Of a DNA stretch of 64,000 nucleotides, positions 21,449-32,967 are shown piece after piece. The notes under the pieces are model-generated. The model was not told where the DNA came from. It did no database searches and saw nothing but the letters and a program-made list of their open reading frames with translations. The stretch's first letter is position 1. Each line of letters starts with the position of its first letter. Source of the stretch: Trichuris trichiura (taxonomy: Eukaryota; Nematoda; Enoplea; Trichinellida; Trichuridae); NCBI GenBank assembly GCA_037903355.1, contig JBAJFE010000026.1, positions 3,038,001 to 3,102,000 on the forward strand. The letters run 5' to 3'. The position numbers and the translations under genes were made by a program.

Positions 21449-24400
21449 ATGTCGTCCGGTATGCCGAGGAAATTTAGCGAAAAAATTGCCATCCAGCAGC
21501 GCAAGCTCAATGAGGATCAGTCAGCCTTTGATCAAATCATGGCGGAGGTTCATTCAATCACTCGGGTACGTTACGGCAGTGTCTTGTCTTGTCAGGCAAA
21601 GCACCTAGCGGATTAGAGGATCTTCGCATTGGGTTGTTTTGTGCGCAAGGATTATGATATAGCGAAAGTTAGCTTATGTTCTTCGGGGTTTTCAGTTTTT
21701 AGAATGTAGCTATTAAATAACTTCACCAAGGTGAGCCAGAACGGTAGGGCATTCATTTTTGACTACCAGTTTCATCGTATCGATTGCGAGCAGCTGTTCA
21801 CCGAATGTATCGATTTACTTTTGTTTTACTAAAACGGAGCCTATCTTTTCGTTCTGCCGTAATCGCTGTCCCAGCTCGCTTCCAGTCGCTAACTTTCGCA
21901 TGGGCATTTGCGAATAGAAGATTTTTAGCTTTTGTCCAATATGTAGGTCCTAGTGCTGGTAGCTAAACGAAGCTGCGGAATTCAGTTTAGCATTACCTTG
22001 CTAAATGCGGTTTGCTGTGCCGGCTTATTTATCAGTACTCTGATAAATTGTTGCAAAGCAGTACATCGTTTCTGTTTCGCAAAGTTCAAGCGAATGAAGA
22101 AAATTCGAATTTTTCTAACTGTTCTAGTAGCAGCTAGCTCAGGTACTCCTGTAACTGCTGCAATGCTTATCTTTCGTATTTGTTGTCAGCCTAACAGTAA
22201 TCTCAATCTTAAAAAACCATGTTAATTGAACTAGTTCACTTTTTGGGTTTGTATTGCCACATGACTGTGTTCGAGTTGACTTATTGCTGATTTGTTCGGG
22301 AATTCGAATTTCGTTTCGTGTTCTTTCACGTAGCGAAAGGTTGTGTAGTTTTGACTTACCAGAGTTGATGAGCTTCCTTAACGGCTATGTCGAAACATAA
22401 ACCGCCAGTGGGCATAGGAAGAAAAAGATCAGGTTTTTTCTCAGTGTGACTTTTTTTCAACCCCTTTCGAGGAATGTCTTCAGCATTTTTTTGCTTTCGG
22501 ACGAGAAGACTTTATTCCGCCATTGATTCTTGGCTACAGTTCCTTCTCGAAGCTTCAGAAAATTCACTTAGCAAGTGGTTTCTGGAAAACGGCGTATAAT
22601 CGGCCAATTCTCTCTTGATGGTTCTTTTAGTGTCACACCTGTCCTTAAGCATAAATACGTGATTTTCTGGCTTGTTGATTGTCAAATGGTTGACTATGGT
22701 TTTACCTTTAGGAAGTGGTAGCGGCATGTCAAGTTTTCCTTTCTTATTCGAAGTTGGCGTTGTTCGTTTATCAAAACCTTTTTTCTTTGAAGCTACTTTT
22801 TCCCAAGCAGTCTTATTTTCCAGCAGGTTTATTAAACTGTAAGCCAACTGAAAAGCACTGAAGGTTTTGCGCCCCTTAGTTGCATGGCTGCTGTGCAACG
22901 GAACTGGGCGAACGTTCGCATAACGTCAGCTGATATTCTTCCTGTTGCGCAACTAAATTTGTGCTAAAAGTTTTCTGCAGTCAAGTCTTTTGCTTACTGA
23001 ATGAACATTGTCAACTTTACTTTGTTTAGCTTATTTTATACTCACTGTAAGTTGCAAGGAAATAACTGGTGAATGTTTCTGTGCATCGCCAGCCACCATG
23101 TTATGTGCAATAATTTTTTCATCGGGTTGGACGTATAGGAGCGAGCAGCTGCCATGAAGTTCCTAACTCAAGTTTAACAATTTTGAGTATATGCTAAGTT
23201 TAGCCTTAGCCACCTACGTTAATTGTAACTTCAGGCAGGCCAGTCTTCCATGTTTCATTAGTGTTCATACGTTGTATCAGGATTGGCTGAGATACTTGTT
23301 CTCGGCATATAATATAATCGGTTGGGATGAAACGAAGTATTAGTGTTGCTTAATTGCTGTTGGATAGGATTCAGCGTCGCAGAAATTATTTTTATTTGTA
23401 AAGGTAATGCTGTTTCTGATTAACCCTGCTCCTCCATTTCAATGGAATCAGAGATTATCTATAAGTCACACTGATCAATTTGAAGCAGTTTGAAGTGTCT
23501 GTTTTCCGTATCCGCTCATTCGACGCGAAATCACCAATCCTGCAAGACTCGCTGAGCCTGGAAAACAAATATTCATGGACCATTTGATCTCGGCAAGAAA
23601 AAAGGGGAGGATTGCTGCTAGCTCTCTGCTGGCAATCGATATTATTCGTTTGGTCTGCTTAAAGCAACTGTGGCAGCGCATGCACATTTGCCGCTTTTGA
23701 CAGCCATACACTCTGCATTATTTTATCGCGGTCTTTCACTCAGGAAGCATAGCCGCGTAAGAAGAAGCTACTGGGTTGCGACTGCAACTGCAAAATTTCA
23801 TTTTTTTAGACAGCTTTGGTTAAACGCTATTTCGACTTGATTGAAAGCCGTTTAACTACGTCGAGTGTTCCCACATGCACTCGTGGAGTCCAATTTTCCA
23901 TACTTAGTCTACCAGACCTATAACACGCAATAAACGAGTTTCTATAAAACTTCACTGCTTCCTTTCCGCTCAGCAGTATGACAGCGGTTACTTAAGTACA
24001 ATTTGCTTTATTTTACAACATATCCTCTTCTTGTCTTCCCTATCAGTGACTTGTGCAGAACTCTCCAGCGGAGAATGCTTTACAGAAAATTGAATATTAA
24101 ACTTAATTGTAAAATTTAATTGCATTTATGCGAGAGAAAAAACCGTAATACATGTGTTCAAATATTGTTGTCTGTAACAATCTAAATTAACCCACACATT
24201 CAATAACCTTTTCCAAAGCGTGCAGTTCCTGTTCCGTTAGTCTTGCTAGTAAGGCTGCAATCAGGATAAATATTCAGTTCTGCTTTCTGTCATGTTCATC
24301 CCAGGTGAAACCCGCTGAAAGAATTCCCTTATATTGTGTATGTGTTAAAGGTAAGAAGTGCCTTCTCCGTGGTTCACTAGTTCGACATTGTTTCAACCTT

Positions 24401-26449
24401 CTGAAATTTCTCCTACCGTGCGCTATTAATAACAGCATTTGTCGTTTACCCCTAAAGGATAGCCATTGTACTAGTGCACTAATCGGAGCTTATTTCTTCA
24501 TTCGCGCGTGCGTAAGGATTCATGTCGTCATTTTAGTACTCCACTTTTCTAAGGTGTGGCCATTGCTTCCTTTGCGTAGTGGCTGCTTTCGTTTTTTTTA
24601 TCTTTGGGTATTCGGTTTCCTTTTGTTTCTGTTGATGTTTAACTGTATGTCATAGTGCGTGAAGGTTGTTTTTTAAGCGGTTTGACAAATTCAGCAACAA
24701 GGCCCTTTGGTCATGTCAGCTTACAACGTTTGAGTTGTTTATTCATTCTGGTCGTTTTCCTCCGTAATCTTGCGACAACGTTATTACGCAACGTGGCAAG
24801 CATTCGTATGCATATACAGTGGAACCTCCAAGTTGACCGAGTTTTGACCAGTTGAAAGCACAAGGACAACCTCTGTATGTCGATCACCACCATAACTGGG
24901 AAGTTTACGGCTTTAGCCGTGACCTGGTATATGGACACAATGCTTGTTTGTTCTCTGTAAGTTGACCACCCAACAGACTGGGGAAAACTGGTAAACATAA
25001 GGGGTGGTCAGCATAGGGAGGATGTGGGTATAATGGGCTCGGCTGAATAGATTAGTATCTGTACACGTTTTATGCTGTTGCACAGCGTCTACTGAAAGTT
25101 TATTATATGGCGAGGTGCATAAAAATAGCATTGTAAAATCATGCATAAGCTTTTTAGGGGCTACGATGCTTGCTGAAAAAGGTGTCAATTCTAGTCTTGT
25201 GCTTGTTCTTACTACAAACATAAGCGGTAAGGGCGGCCTCCGCGTTAACTATCGCGCTCAGCATCTCTGAGCATTTTTCAGCATTGAAAATATCTTCTTC
25301 CTTGAAGCCACTGGCGAAATAACGAAAATTCGCGATGAAGTCTTCCAAGACCTTGACGGAAACTTCTCGCTAGATTCGCAGCATAAGATTTTCTGAGAAA
25401 TCTTATGATGGAGCTTAAACTTCTCGAGCAAATTGCTTGATGCTCGGAAACATGTCAACCTCAATTCCACGACGAATCTTCTAGCAACTTCCTGGATCAT
25501 TGGACCAGAGATGCCTGCATTAGCTGCTTTCATTTGCTTAAACCAACTTAACGCTGCTTCACAGACTTGGTAGAAAGAGGTTCTCTTCCTTTCCCGCTGC
25601 GTGTTTCCGCTTTCCTTTTCATAACTTTTCAGGTACTCACGCTTACGTCTCTGGATGTTGCTAACGGTAGTCTTGCTGACATGAAACCGTTCCCCTGTCT
25701 TTCTTTGACTGTTGGTTTAGAGAAAATGGATACGTTCCACTTTTTCCTTCAGTGCGAACTCTCTCGATTCTTTCCGTTCGGCCATAGTGCAGACTGTAAC
25801 CAGTTTAGTAGCTTACTACTGCGTAAGCTGGAATATCTTTACTCGCGAAGACACGTTAAGGCCACCTCTCCCGCACGGGTACAGCAAAGCGAATGAATAG
25901 AATTGAGCTCGACGCGAACGAATATGAGTAGGCTCCATTTGTCATATTTCCCTCAATGGGCGAATGCTGCCAACGCGTAGGTGGGAGGTTATGTACTTGA
26001 GGAAACGCGCAAGCTGGCCAGCAATCATGAAAAAAGCATCGTCAAAGCAACGGAATCGGTTCTGTAATCAGGAATCTCCAATGTAGGGTAATGAAAAACT
26101 TCCTTATATTAAGTAGTAGCGCATTGAGACACTGACGGTTAACAGGTCTTAGCGACTGACGCAGAGCAAACTGAAGTGGTCAACTTACAGCGAGCAAACT
26201 AGTATTCCGTCCATATACTTCGTCACGGCTAAAGCGGTCAACTTTGGAGGTTCCGCTGTATATATACAGTAGAACCTCCGAAGTTGACCACCTCTCTATG
26301 TCGATCACCGCCCTAAGTTGACCGAATTTTGACAACTTGGTTGGTCCGCACGTTAATAATATAATATACCCACAGCCTCTTATGTTGACCACCTCCTATG
26401 TTGACCAGTTTTTCCTGGTCCCTTGGGTGGTCAACTTATGGAGGTTCTA

Positions 26450-26497
<48 letters not shown>

Positions 26498-26915
26498 TAG
26501 AACCTCCGAAGTTGACCACCTCTCTATGTCGACCACCTCCCTAAGTTGACCAAAGTTTGACCACTTGGTTGGTCCGCAAGTTAATAATATAATATACCCA
26601 CAGCCTCTTGTGTTGACTACCTCCTATGTTGACCAGTTTTTCCCGGTCCCTTGGGTGGTCAACTTATGGAGGTTCTACTGTATATATATACTCCACCACC
26701 TCACTGACGACGGAACTAGAGCGTTCCGAAAGCTTTGAACATTAAAAGTTGAGTGTATTGATATCTGTACATTTTCTTAATAACGGCTCATTCATCCGTT
26801 GGTAGAGCAGTTGTTTTAGTTTAATTACAGATAACAGCACAACGAAAAACGGGAAAAGCCGTAGAAGACCTTACAACTATATTGAGATGGTCAAACCATA
26901 TATATGGTTGTAAGG

Positions 26916-26969
<54 letters not shown>

Positions 26970-29900
26970 TAGAACCTCCGTAAGTTGACCACCCAAGGGA
27001 CCGGGGAAAACTGGTCAACATAGGGGGTGGTCAACATAGGAGGCTGTGGGTATATTATATTATTAACGTGCGGACCAACCAAGTGGTCAAAATTCGGTCA
27101 ACTTAGGGAGGTGGTCGACATAGAGAGGTGGTCAACTTCGGAGGTTCTACTGTATATTATGTACAGCCGGCCCTCGTTATCCGCGGTTAATTCGTCCAAA
27201 ATTTTCAACGTTTTACCGCGTTATATAGGATACCCTGTGAAAGAGGCCAAATAGCTTATATTCTAGCCGCGTATTTCGTCCTGCCTCCTTGAATTCCCTC
27301 CGCAACAGTTATCATACCTAGTGATCCTTCGAAGCTTGGTACCACTCAATCTAGCTACGAGATAACGACATCAGTGAGACTGCGCTTGTCTAATGGGCTT
27401 AGCGATCAGAGTCCAGGCCGTTAGATACAAGAACGGATGAAGGTAAGATTCTCTTTGTCTAAACTAGTGGGAATCGCCTTGCTTTAAGGAGCTAAGCGAT
27501 GTACTGGTGCGCGGAATGGGTATAGAGCAGAAGAAATATAAAATACATAGGCGCACTTAAGCGGAAATACTGAACATCGCATAGAGCATGTTCACATAAA
27601 GCAAGTCATCTACGGCAGAAACGTTTGGGGCATCAGGAATCGATTTGCCCACTTTCTGTAGGTGGGCGCAGATCCCCTAGAGACCGGCCTGTCTTAAGGT
27701 TTCTTGAACTTGTTGGTGGCGAAACTGCTTGCCTTAAAATGTTAGGCTCCGCAGCTGCTGGAGCTTTATTTAAAAACATTGTTGTAGGAAGCTGTCTTTT
27801 CCCTTTCTTCGCTTCATCCAATAAATCTTGGAGTGGCAACATCCAACAAGGTTATTATTTCTCTTGTAACCATGATGCGACGTTCCATGGATGGATCCTA
27901 TTCAGCAGCCGTGTCCTTTAGGACCTGAGCTTGCTGGAAATTACTGGCATGCTTTTGCGGCGTTCAATCCGAGTGTGTTTAAGCTCCTGTATCTTCCATA
28001 ACGTTGTCGTCGCTGCCCGTAGGTGATTGCATCAGTTCCTCGAGTTCCTCGTTGGTGAACGGTTTTCCACAATCTTCTGTGCGCTCCCTGACATCGTCTT
28101 CTATCACGTCGGTGAAACTCTCACCTCCCAACTCCTTGGCAATATTCACTGTGTCCATGACTTCCTCGTCGATGGCACCTAAGTCGTCGCCTTCACTGAC
28201 TGCGTCTCACCACAAACGCTGTCAGCAACCACTAAATGTTCTAGGCTTTACCCCGTATACTGACGTGTAAAAGATGACGTCACTATTTCACGCCGGACAA
28301 GCCGCGTTGTATAGAACCCGCGGATAACGAGGAGGGCTGACTGTATATATAAAGTTTAGCATTAAACCTTGCAATAATGTAATAACTACGAGAATAGAGG
28401 TCTGTTCCATTGGCTGCGTTTCGAAGGAGTGAAATGTTCTTTGTTTTTTCTTCGAGCCAGAACGTGAAGATTACGTACACTTTCGTAGGGTGCGTACAAA
28501 CGGGCTTTACTAAAAAAAACTTTTTGGACTGTGAGACGCCAAGTTCCTAATTAACGTTCAACTTTGCGCCAAAGTTCATTTTTCAGTCAATCTTGAAGGT
28601 TCCGTATAGCGTGTAACCATTGGCCAGTCGCCATTTTGACGAAGCAGACTGATTGTAGTTCCATTCACGCTTTCCTTTTTCCTTAGCTGTTCCTTTGAAC
28701 CATGTTCCAATTGCTAAATTAACGGCTTCATTATGCTCCATTCTTTTAAAATAGCTTAAATTTGTAAATGGTTGTCAGCAACAATAATGAAGTAAGCCAG
28801 CTGAATTAGAAAATGACCTCGCAATTTTTTGGTGTAGATAAGAGCGCCGTGCTCACGATGACGCAGCTACTGGATGTATAGCCTAAAGTCTTGATATCAT
28901 GATAGCTGGCTGAAAAAATGTTTCGAAACAGTAATACCGTAATGCGCCGGCGTAGTCGTAGGCTATCTCTTCTGTTTTTAATTCTTATTCATCAGTTGAT
29001 AAAGGCTACAAGTGTTCGTTCACGGCTACAGGAGAAAGCGAGCAAACTTAGGTAATTTGGGTGTGGTGATATTTATTTTCGTAGGCAAAAAGCATTGTGT
29101 TCTAATCTTTTGCTTCTGTTATTTTGATTGAGAATTTTGGAAGTTTAGTTATAGCAAAAACTGGTTTGGCCTGAGAGTTTATGTTCAGTTTTTGTGTAAT
29201 ACCTAATAATGACCAATTCAGACGCCTTGAAAACGTTTGATTCTTACCAGTTTTTTGACTAGCGTTTATTCGTCAGTAGCGACTTACTGGTGCTGGTTCC
29301 AACAGCTATCCTTCAGACAAGGCCTTGCAATTTCAGCTATTACAAGAAACTTTCTGTTCGTTCAATTTTACTGAGCCGTCTTGGAATCTTAACATTTTAA
29401 ATATAGCATGTTACATGTTCAACCTATGATGGCATTGGTTTATAGAAGTCTGCACCAGAAGCTGTAGATGCAGATATGTTCACGGTTGGGACTTTGAAAG
29501 GAGGACGCTCTCTTCCTAACGTACATCACCTGTCATCCAATAATCAGGTAGAGGTGACAACGTGATTTTGCAAAATAACTGTTGTTATTATTGTTGTTGC
29601 ATGATTAGGGCCTCTATTTTGGCGAAAATTACGCCAATTTAACTTCGGATGGGACATCCGGCGAATACAATGATGGGTTTGTGATTCACCCTTCGCGTGG
29701 TCGCAGTCCAGGTTCTCGGTATCATTATTCTCCATATCATCGCAGCTTTTCTCCTCAAACGACGGCTAGTTCAGAAATTTTTGATGACAAGCTGGAACGA
29801 CAGGTAGATGAATGTTTTGCCGGATCGTATTGAACCATGATTTTGATACGTTTCAGCGAAGTCTTCAGCCATTACAAACGCAGCGCTATCTTCAACCACC

Positions 29901-31490
29901 ACCTGATACGAGCTGGCGAAGGTTGGAATTCTCTGTTTCAATGAAAAATACCACCGCTGATGTGCATTTATGTTAGAACCCATTCGGATCCAGTTCTTCA
30001 TTCCAGCGGTGATGTAAATGCCTATGGCACGGTGCCGATTGGTCTTACTCAAATGAATCAGTCTCTTACCCCTCCAACACGCAGTCCACCTTTGAATGAT
30101 TCCTCGCCATGTAGTTTTGTTATATTTTTAAGCCATTGTGTACTTGACGTCTCCTTTAAGGCGGATCTCCCTTCTGCGAAACTTTCGCATCTGCCTATTA
30201 CCTATGTCCTCAGGTAATTAATAATTACTTTTGCTTACTTAGTGACTTGGAATAGTTTACTTGATGATTTCTAGCACGAAAAAGTATTTTCGACGGCCAG
30301 GTGTAATGAAGCTTCTACGGTTTCACAGGGCGGGTAAGTGGAAAAAATGTCGACTGTCTTGGCTTTTAATTGTGACGCATTGGTTGGCTTGCAGCGAACT
30401 GGAGTCGAGCGTTTATCAAGCAGAGACCGGGAGCTCTCCTCCTTCTTTGGGGACTTCTTCACCCGTTGAAAATCCTTCCAACGGTACCACGCGGGTTCAT
30501 TGATGCGTTAACTTGTTGACTGTTTCAGGTGAATGCTCCTGCGGTATCTTGCCGTTATATTCAAGTGCTGTGTCTCCTAACCAGGAAGTTAATGATGGAT
30601 CTGCTGGGTCCGCGGCGCAGCACTATTCTCAGGTTGATGCAACATGCTCTTCAGTGTTTTCTTCCAGCCGTCAAATATCTTAGGCCTCGCGTCAATGTCC
30701 TGCAACGCCGTTCACTCAATACCGCGATTCTGTTCATTCCGCGCCGTGTAGTCCCTCTGAGTCGGTCAGCACTAATGAAGGACAATCATCATCATCCCCA
30801 GTTCCAGTTAACATGTCACCATCGTCATCCTACTATGTTCTTCCTTCGCAACTGCAGAACTTTTTAATAGTATGGAAAATTGATAGTCGATCAAAACTAA
30901 TTGCCTGAACTACTGAGTTTAGGAACCAATCTGTTTGCAAGGGAGCAGACCTGGTGTTGATACTTCCGACTGCAGCTACGATCTTTTGGGAGAATTGGCA
31001 TCATCATGTGGCAGATCTGCGCAACCAGCTAATCAGTAATGGGCCAAATGTTGTGGTTGATATCTAACTTGCAGCATATTCTTTCTTCAGTAACGAGGTT
31101 TCCTCTGACTATGCAGACATGGTAAACAACAGTTGTCAAGACGTCTTTCGGATGCTTGGTGCACCCTGCTACAATGCTTCAATGTCGCCAAAAGGAAATA
31201 TCCCTGACATCATTTTGACAGGCGCTGATGGATCCATTCGTAACAGTTCCATGTCGACATCAGTTGCTTGTCCTGCTTATTACGAGGCAGGAGCTACCAA
31301 CCCAACCACCATTGCTCATGTACATTCCTGATCGCTCCTTTTCGATTGTTTCTATCTCTTGACTACGTGTGTCGTTTTCTAGGCAGGGCTTGGAGGGAAC
31401 AACGTTCCTCTCTTAACACATTTAGAGCAGCAGAATGATGTGCAATCCACTATTGTTGGGTCGAAAAATTCCATACTGAAGCAGCTGTAG
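21449..31490 (+). CDS. CRTC: CREB-regulated transcription coactivator (CRTC/TORC)
   Basis: CRTCs bind the bZIP of CREB and recruit TAF4/CBP; salt-inducible kinases and AMPK phosphorylate them so that 14-3-3 keeps them in the cytoplasm. Exons: 21449-21565, 29446-29547, 29609-29803, 29857-29921, 29977-30110, 30161-30213, 30275-30333, 30395-30483, 30529-30632, 30684-30869, 30923-31035, 31091-31319, 31383-31490. All junctions have GT/AG and phases agree, giving 518 codons. Diagnostic parts: PRKFSEKIAIQQRK (CREB-binding region) in exon 1; GGRSLPNVHHL in exon 2; RYHYSPYHRS; PDTSWRR/THSDP, the equivalent of the SIK site around CRTC2 Ser171; a Ser/Pro-rich middle; IPDIILTGADG, the conserved C-terminal IILT block. 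The middle exons 30161-30483 and the exact donor after 30869 are less certain, and a small exon may be missing in the 7.9-kb first intron. A stop at 30681 is avoided only by the 51-nt intron 30633-30683. Confidence 0.88.
22511..22516 (-). promoter_or_regulatory. Polyadenylation signal overlapping the stop codon
   Basis: Minus strand GAATAAAG: the TAA stop of the nested gene is contained in AATAAA. This would give a 3' UTR of only 15-30 nt, a compact arrangement that supports the gene model. Confidence 0.5.
22512..23008 (-). CDS. Small basic protein nested antisense in CRTC intron 1
   Basis: The minus-strand frame from 22890 to the stop at 22512 encodes about 126 lysine-rich residues (ATKGRKTFSAFQLAYSLINL, VASKKKGFDKRTT, LPKGKTIVNHLTI) with the balanced composition of a real protein. 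It lacks an ATG of its own. A consistent model joins an 11-nt first exon, ATGTTCATTCA (23008-22998, donor GTAAGC), to acceptor CACAG at 22892-22891, giving 129 residues; this start is inferred. The stop codon overlaps a perfect AATAAA. No family is recognised; the basic, hydrophobic-poor sequence suggests a nuclear or nucleolar protein, but that is a guess. It does not resemble a transposase. Confidence 0.5.
24817..26256 (-). mobile_element. pogo-type transposon (family A), 1.44 kb
   Basis: Ends CAGTGGAACCTCCAAGTTG at 24817 and the inverse CAACTTTGGAGGTTCCGCTG ending 26256, both with flanking TA. The terminal 200 bp contain several GTTGACCACC-type subrepeats. The interior carries a minus-strand transposase relic. 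A sister copy is at 55632-56948, and the three 187-bp MITEs just downstream have the same ends. Confidence 0.85.
25154..25900 (-). pseudogene. pogo-type transposase relic (family A)
   Basis: Minus-strand frames from about 25780 down: KKVERIHFL-like start of the first helix-turn-helix, SARLPLATSRDVSMSTXK region, then WFKQMKAANAGISGPMIQEVARRFVVEL (CENP-B type second DNA-binding domain), KFKLHHKISQKILCCESS, and NFRYFASGFKEEDIFNAEKC (the N(M/A)DE equivalent is reached near here). Frameshifts and stops are present. The DDE catalytic core that should follow is missing, as in the sister copy. Confidence 0.7.
26265..26452. mobile_element. Family-A MITE, copy 1 (188 bp)
   Basis: CAGTAGAACCTCCGAAGTTG at the left, GGAGGTTCTACTG at the right, TA flanks. 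Interior has inverted GTTGACC subrepeats and a central AATAATATAATATACCC block. Almost identical to the copies at 26495 and 26967, hence probably recent. Confidence 0.9.
26453..26494. repeat. (TA)n microsatellite
   Basis: About 21 TA units between two MITE copies; each MITE boundary is the TA target itself. Confidence 0.95.
26495..26680. mobile_element. Family-A MITE, copy 2 (186 bp)
   Basis: Same orientation and ends as copy 1, about 95 percent alike by eye. Confidence 0.9.
26698..26885 (+). repeat. Foldback-family fragment with hammerhead-like core
   Basis: Matches, in inverse orientation, the repeat at 40635-40830 (CACTGACGAYGGAACTAG, GCTCATYCATCMGTTG, GGGAAAAGCYGTAGAAGACC). The CTGACGA ... 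GTTCC-GAAAGC core is at 26704-26735. Lies between MITE copies 2 and 3. Confidence 0.65.
26907..26966. repeat. (TA)n microsatellite
   Basis: About 25-30 TA units directly abutting MITE copy 3. Confidence 0.95.
26967..27152. mobile_element. Family-A MITE, copy 3 (186 bp, inverted)
   Basis: Opposite orientation to copies 1 and 2, same TIRs and TA flanks. Directly followed by the Tigger-type element at 27164. Confidence 0.9.
27164..28343 (-). mobile_element. Tigger-type transposon, internally deleted, copy 1
   Basis: TIRs CAGCCGGCCCTCGTTATCCG (27164) and CGGATAACGAGGAGGGCTGACTG in reverse at 28318-28343, flanked by TA. On the minus strand it keeps only the acidic C-terminal tail of a Tigger/pogo transposase (GCWKR-like block near 28220, then [17 protein letters not shown], around 28190-28130). 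Two sister copies of nearly the same length at 35598 and 45850 have the same deletion. Confidence 0.85.
28344..29445. other. Rest of CRTC intron 1
   Basis: No transposon ends or convincing exon seen. A small second CRTC exon, if present, would most likely lie here or near 24304-24350 (a short interval there has acceptor CATCCCAG and donor GTAAGA but a length of 46 nt that would break the frame). Confidence 0.4.
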
Positions 31491-32852
31491 TAGTTTATGG
31501 GGATACGTACCGGTGTTGAGGCTGTTCGTCAGCGTTGACATAGTCGCTAGATAGAAAGTGTGCCTCCTGCCTATCGATTCGCCATCATAATCTACAGCAG
31601 CAGTTCCTTCCGATGGAGCTCTATTTTTTTACGATTCCACAAGCAGTGGTGCTCCTACTATTTATTTTATTGGACGGATACCATAAAAATGACATTGTTG
31701 ATCACTGCATCTTTTGATGTGCTCGTATATTGATGATTATTTTTAAGTAATCGACGCATTTGTTCTTCGTTTTTGGCGTCATGTGAAAAATTTTAATCCG
31801 TTTTAACTTCAACGTTTTCATAGTTGTGTCATAAAGTAAGCTTTCTTCGTGGACGGTTAGGTTAGCATTGATCTGTCCAGATGATCGCTTCGTTTGTTTG
31901 TTTCGTGCAGCTAATCATCTTGTCTTATATGCGATCTCTTTGTGTACATATGCTTAGCTTTCCGTTCGCTAGTTAGTGGAATGTCAGGGGCGAAAAAACG
32001 TTCTGTTCTGACGTAAACATCAGATCCGCGTACGTTTAGGGCTACATCGGATATCGCAACTTTGCATTTTGGCAGCTAGAGACCCGCTTTCGTATGTAAA
32101 TAGCTGTTTCGCAGCTTCGTTTAGTATTTGTATAACTTTTTCAGTCTTTTCCGTATGTTCATTTAAATTTTCTGCCGACGTTCAGTGCAAGTCGTCCAGA
32201 ATTCAATTCTTATTCTACGGTGTTTCTGCTGCTTTCCACCGTTCATTTCTGTGTATTTTTCCTGGTGCAACTTAATTCGTCTTTAGTGATTACGTTAAAT
32301 CCGTACGAAAAAAATAAACGCGTGCGAACTTGACAGTGTCTTTGCTTGCTTATTACGTAATGTATGCGAGGCGGTGGAGACAATATGATTTGGAGAATCA
32401 CATCTTCTATCACCACCTAAAATGCGTATTCTGCCGCGCGATTTTCCTATTGTCCGATGCGTTAATATGATAAGTTAATAGGTTCTGAACCTGCGGGAAA
32501 GTGTGAGCGAACTTACTATGGAGAAACAAATAACGGGAGCGATTGAACTGTTAAGTAATATTAATAAGTTTGGTGCTATCAGCCAACTATACGCGGAACT
32601 TCTTAAAATTTTATGTAATTGAACATAAGCTAAACCATTCTGATTCTGACGTGGCTTCTCCTTGGCGTGACGATCTCTTGTAGTAGTTCAGGCCAAAATA
32701 TGATATTAGACGTTATCTTCATTGATTTGTCACCGTCACAGTAGAATAGTGAATGAACCAGATCTGTGCACGTGCTTAAGAAGAAACATTTATGTATACA
32801 GTCTTAAATGACTACTCTTAAAGGATGCCCTCGAAATAAACCAATCAACGCT
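31491..32852. other. 3' flank of CRTC
   Basis: No second gene recognised. Candidate CRTC polyadenylation signals AATAAA occur at 32313-32318 and 32837-32842; a nearer one was not seen. Confidence 0.4.
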
Positions 32853-32855
32853 GTT

Positions 32856-32967
32856 TTCATATTAAAGTGTCTTTATTACGGATCAGTTGTCCCGTTGACG
32901 GGACAACTGATCCGTAATAAAGACACTTCAATATGAAAACCTATAGTCCCGTACAAAAACATCACAT
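32856..32967. mobile_element. Short foldback element, compact copy, 13-bp target duplication
   Basis: Nearly perfect palindrome (arms about 40 bp, TTTCATATTRAAGTGTCTTT then ATTACGGATCAGTTGTCCCG) plus a 27-bp tail (CTATAGTCCCGTACAAAAAC). Flanked by AATCAACGCTGTT (32843-32855) and AATCAACGTTGTT (32968-32980), a 13-bp duplication with one mismatch. Lacks the hammerhead-like core of longer copies because each arm stops before it. Confidence 0.8.

Noticed and set aside
23475..23711. Minus-strand exon upstream of the nested gene
   Set aside because: Has a strong acceptor-like TTTGTTTTCCAG, but no frame connects convincingly to the nested gene and no domain is recognised.
24304..24350. Extra CRTC exon
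   Set aside because: Splice-like borders are present but the 46-nt length breaks the frame between exon 1 and the exon at 29446.
26337..27082. Open frames containing YIYIYIYI
   Set aside because: Translations of (TA)n microsatellites and MITE termini, no protein character.
28004..28270. Plus-strand serine-rich frame ([14 protein letters not shown])
   Set aside because: Antisense of the acidic Tigger transposase tail; the same shadow appears at 35668-35910 and 46715-46972.
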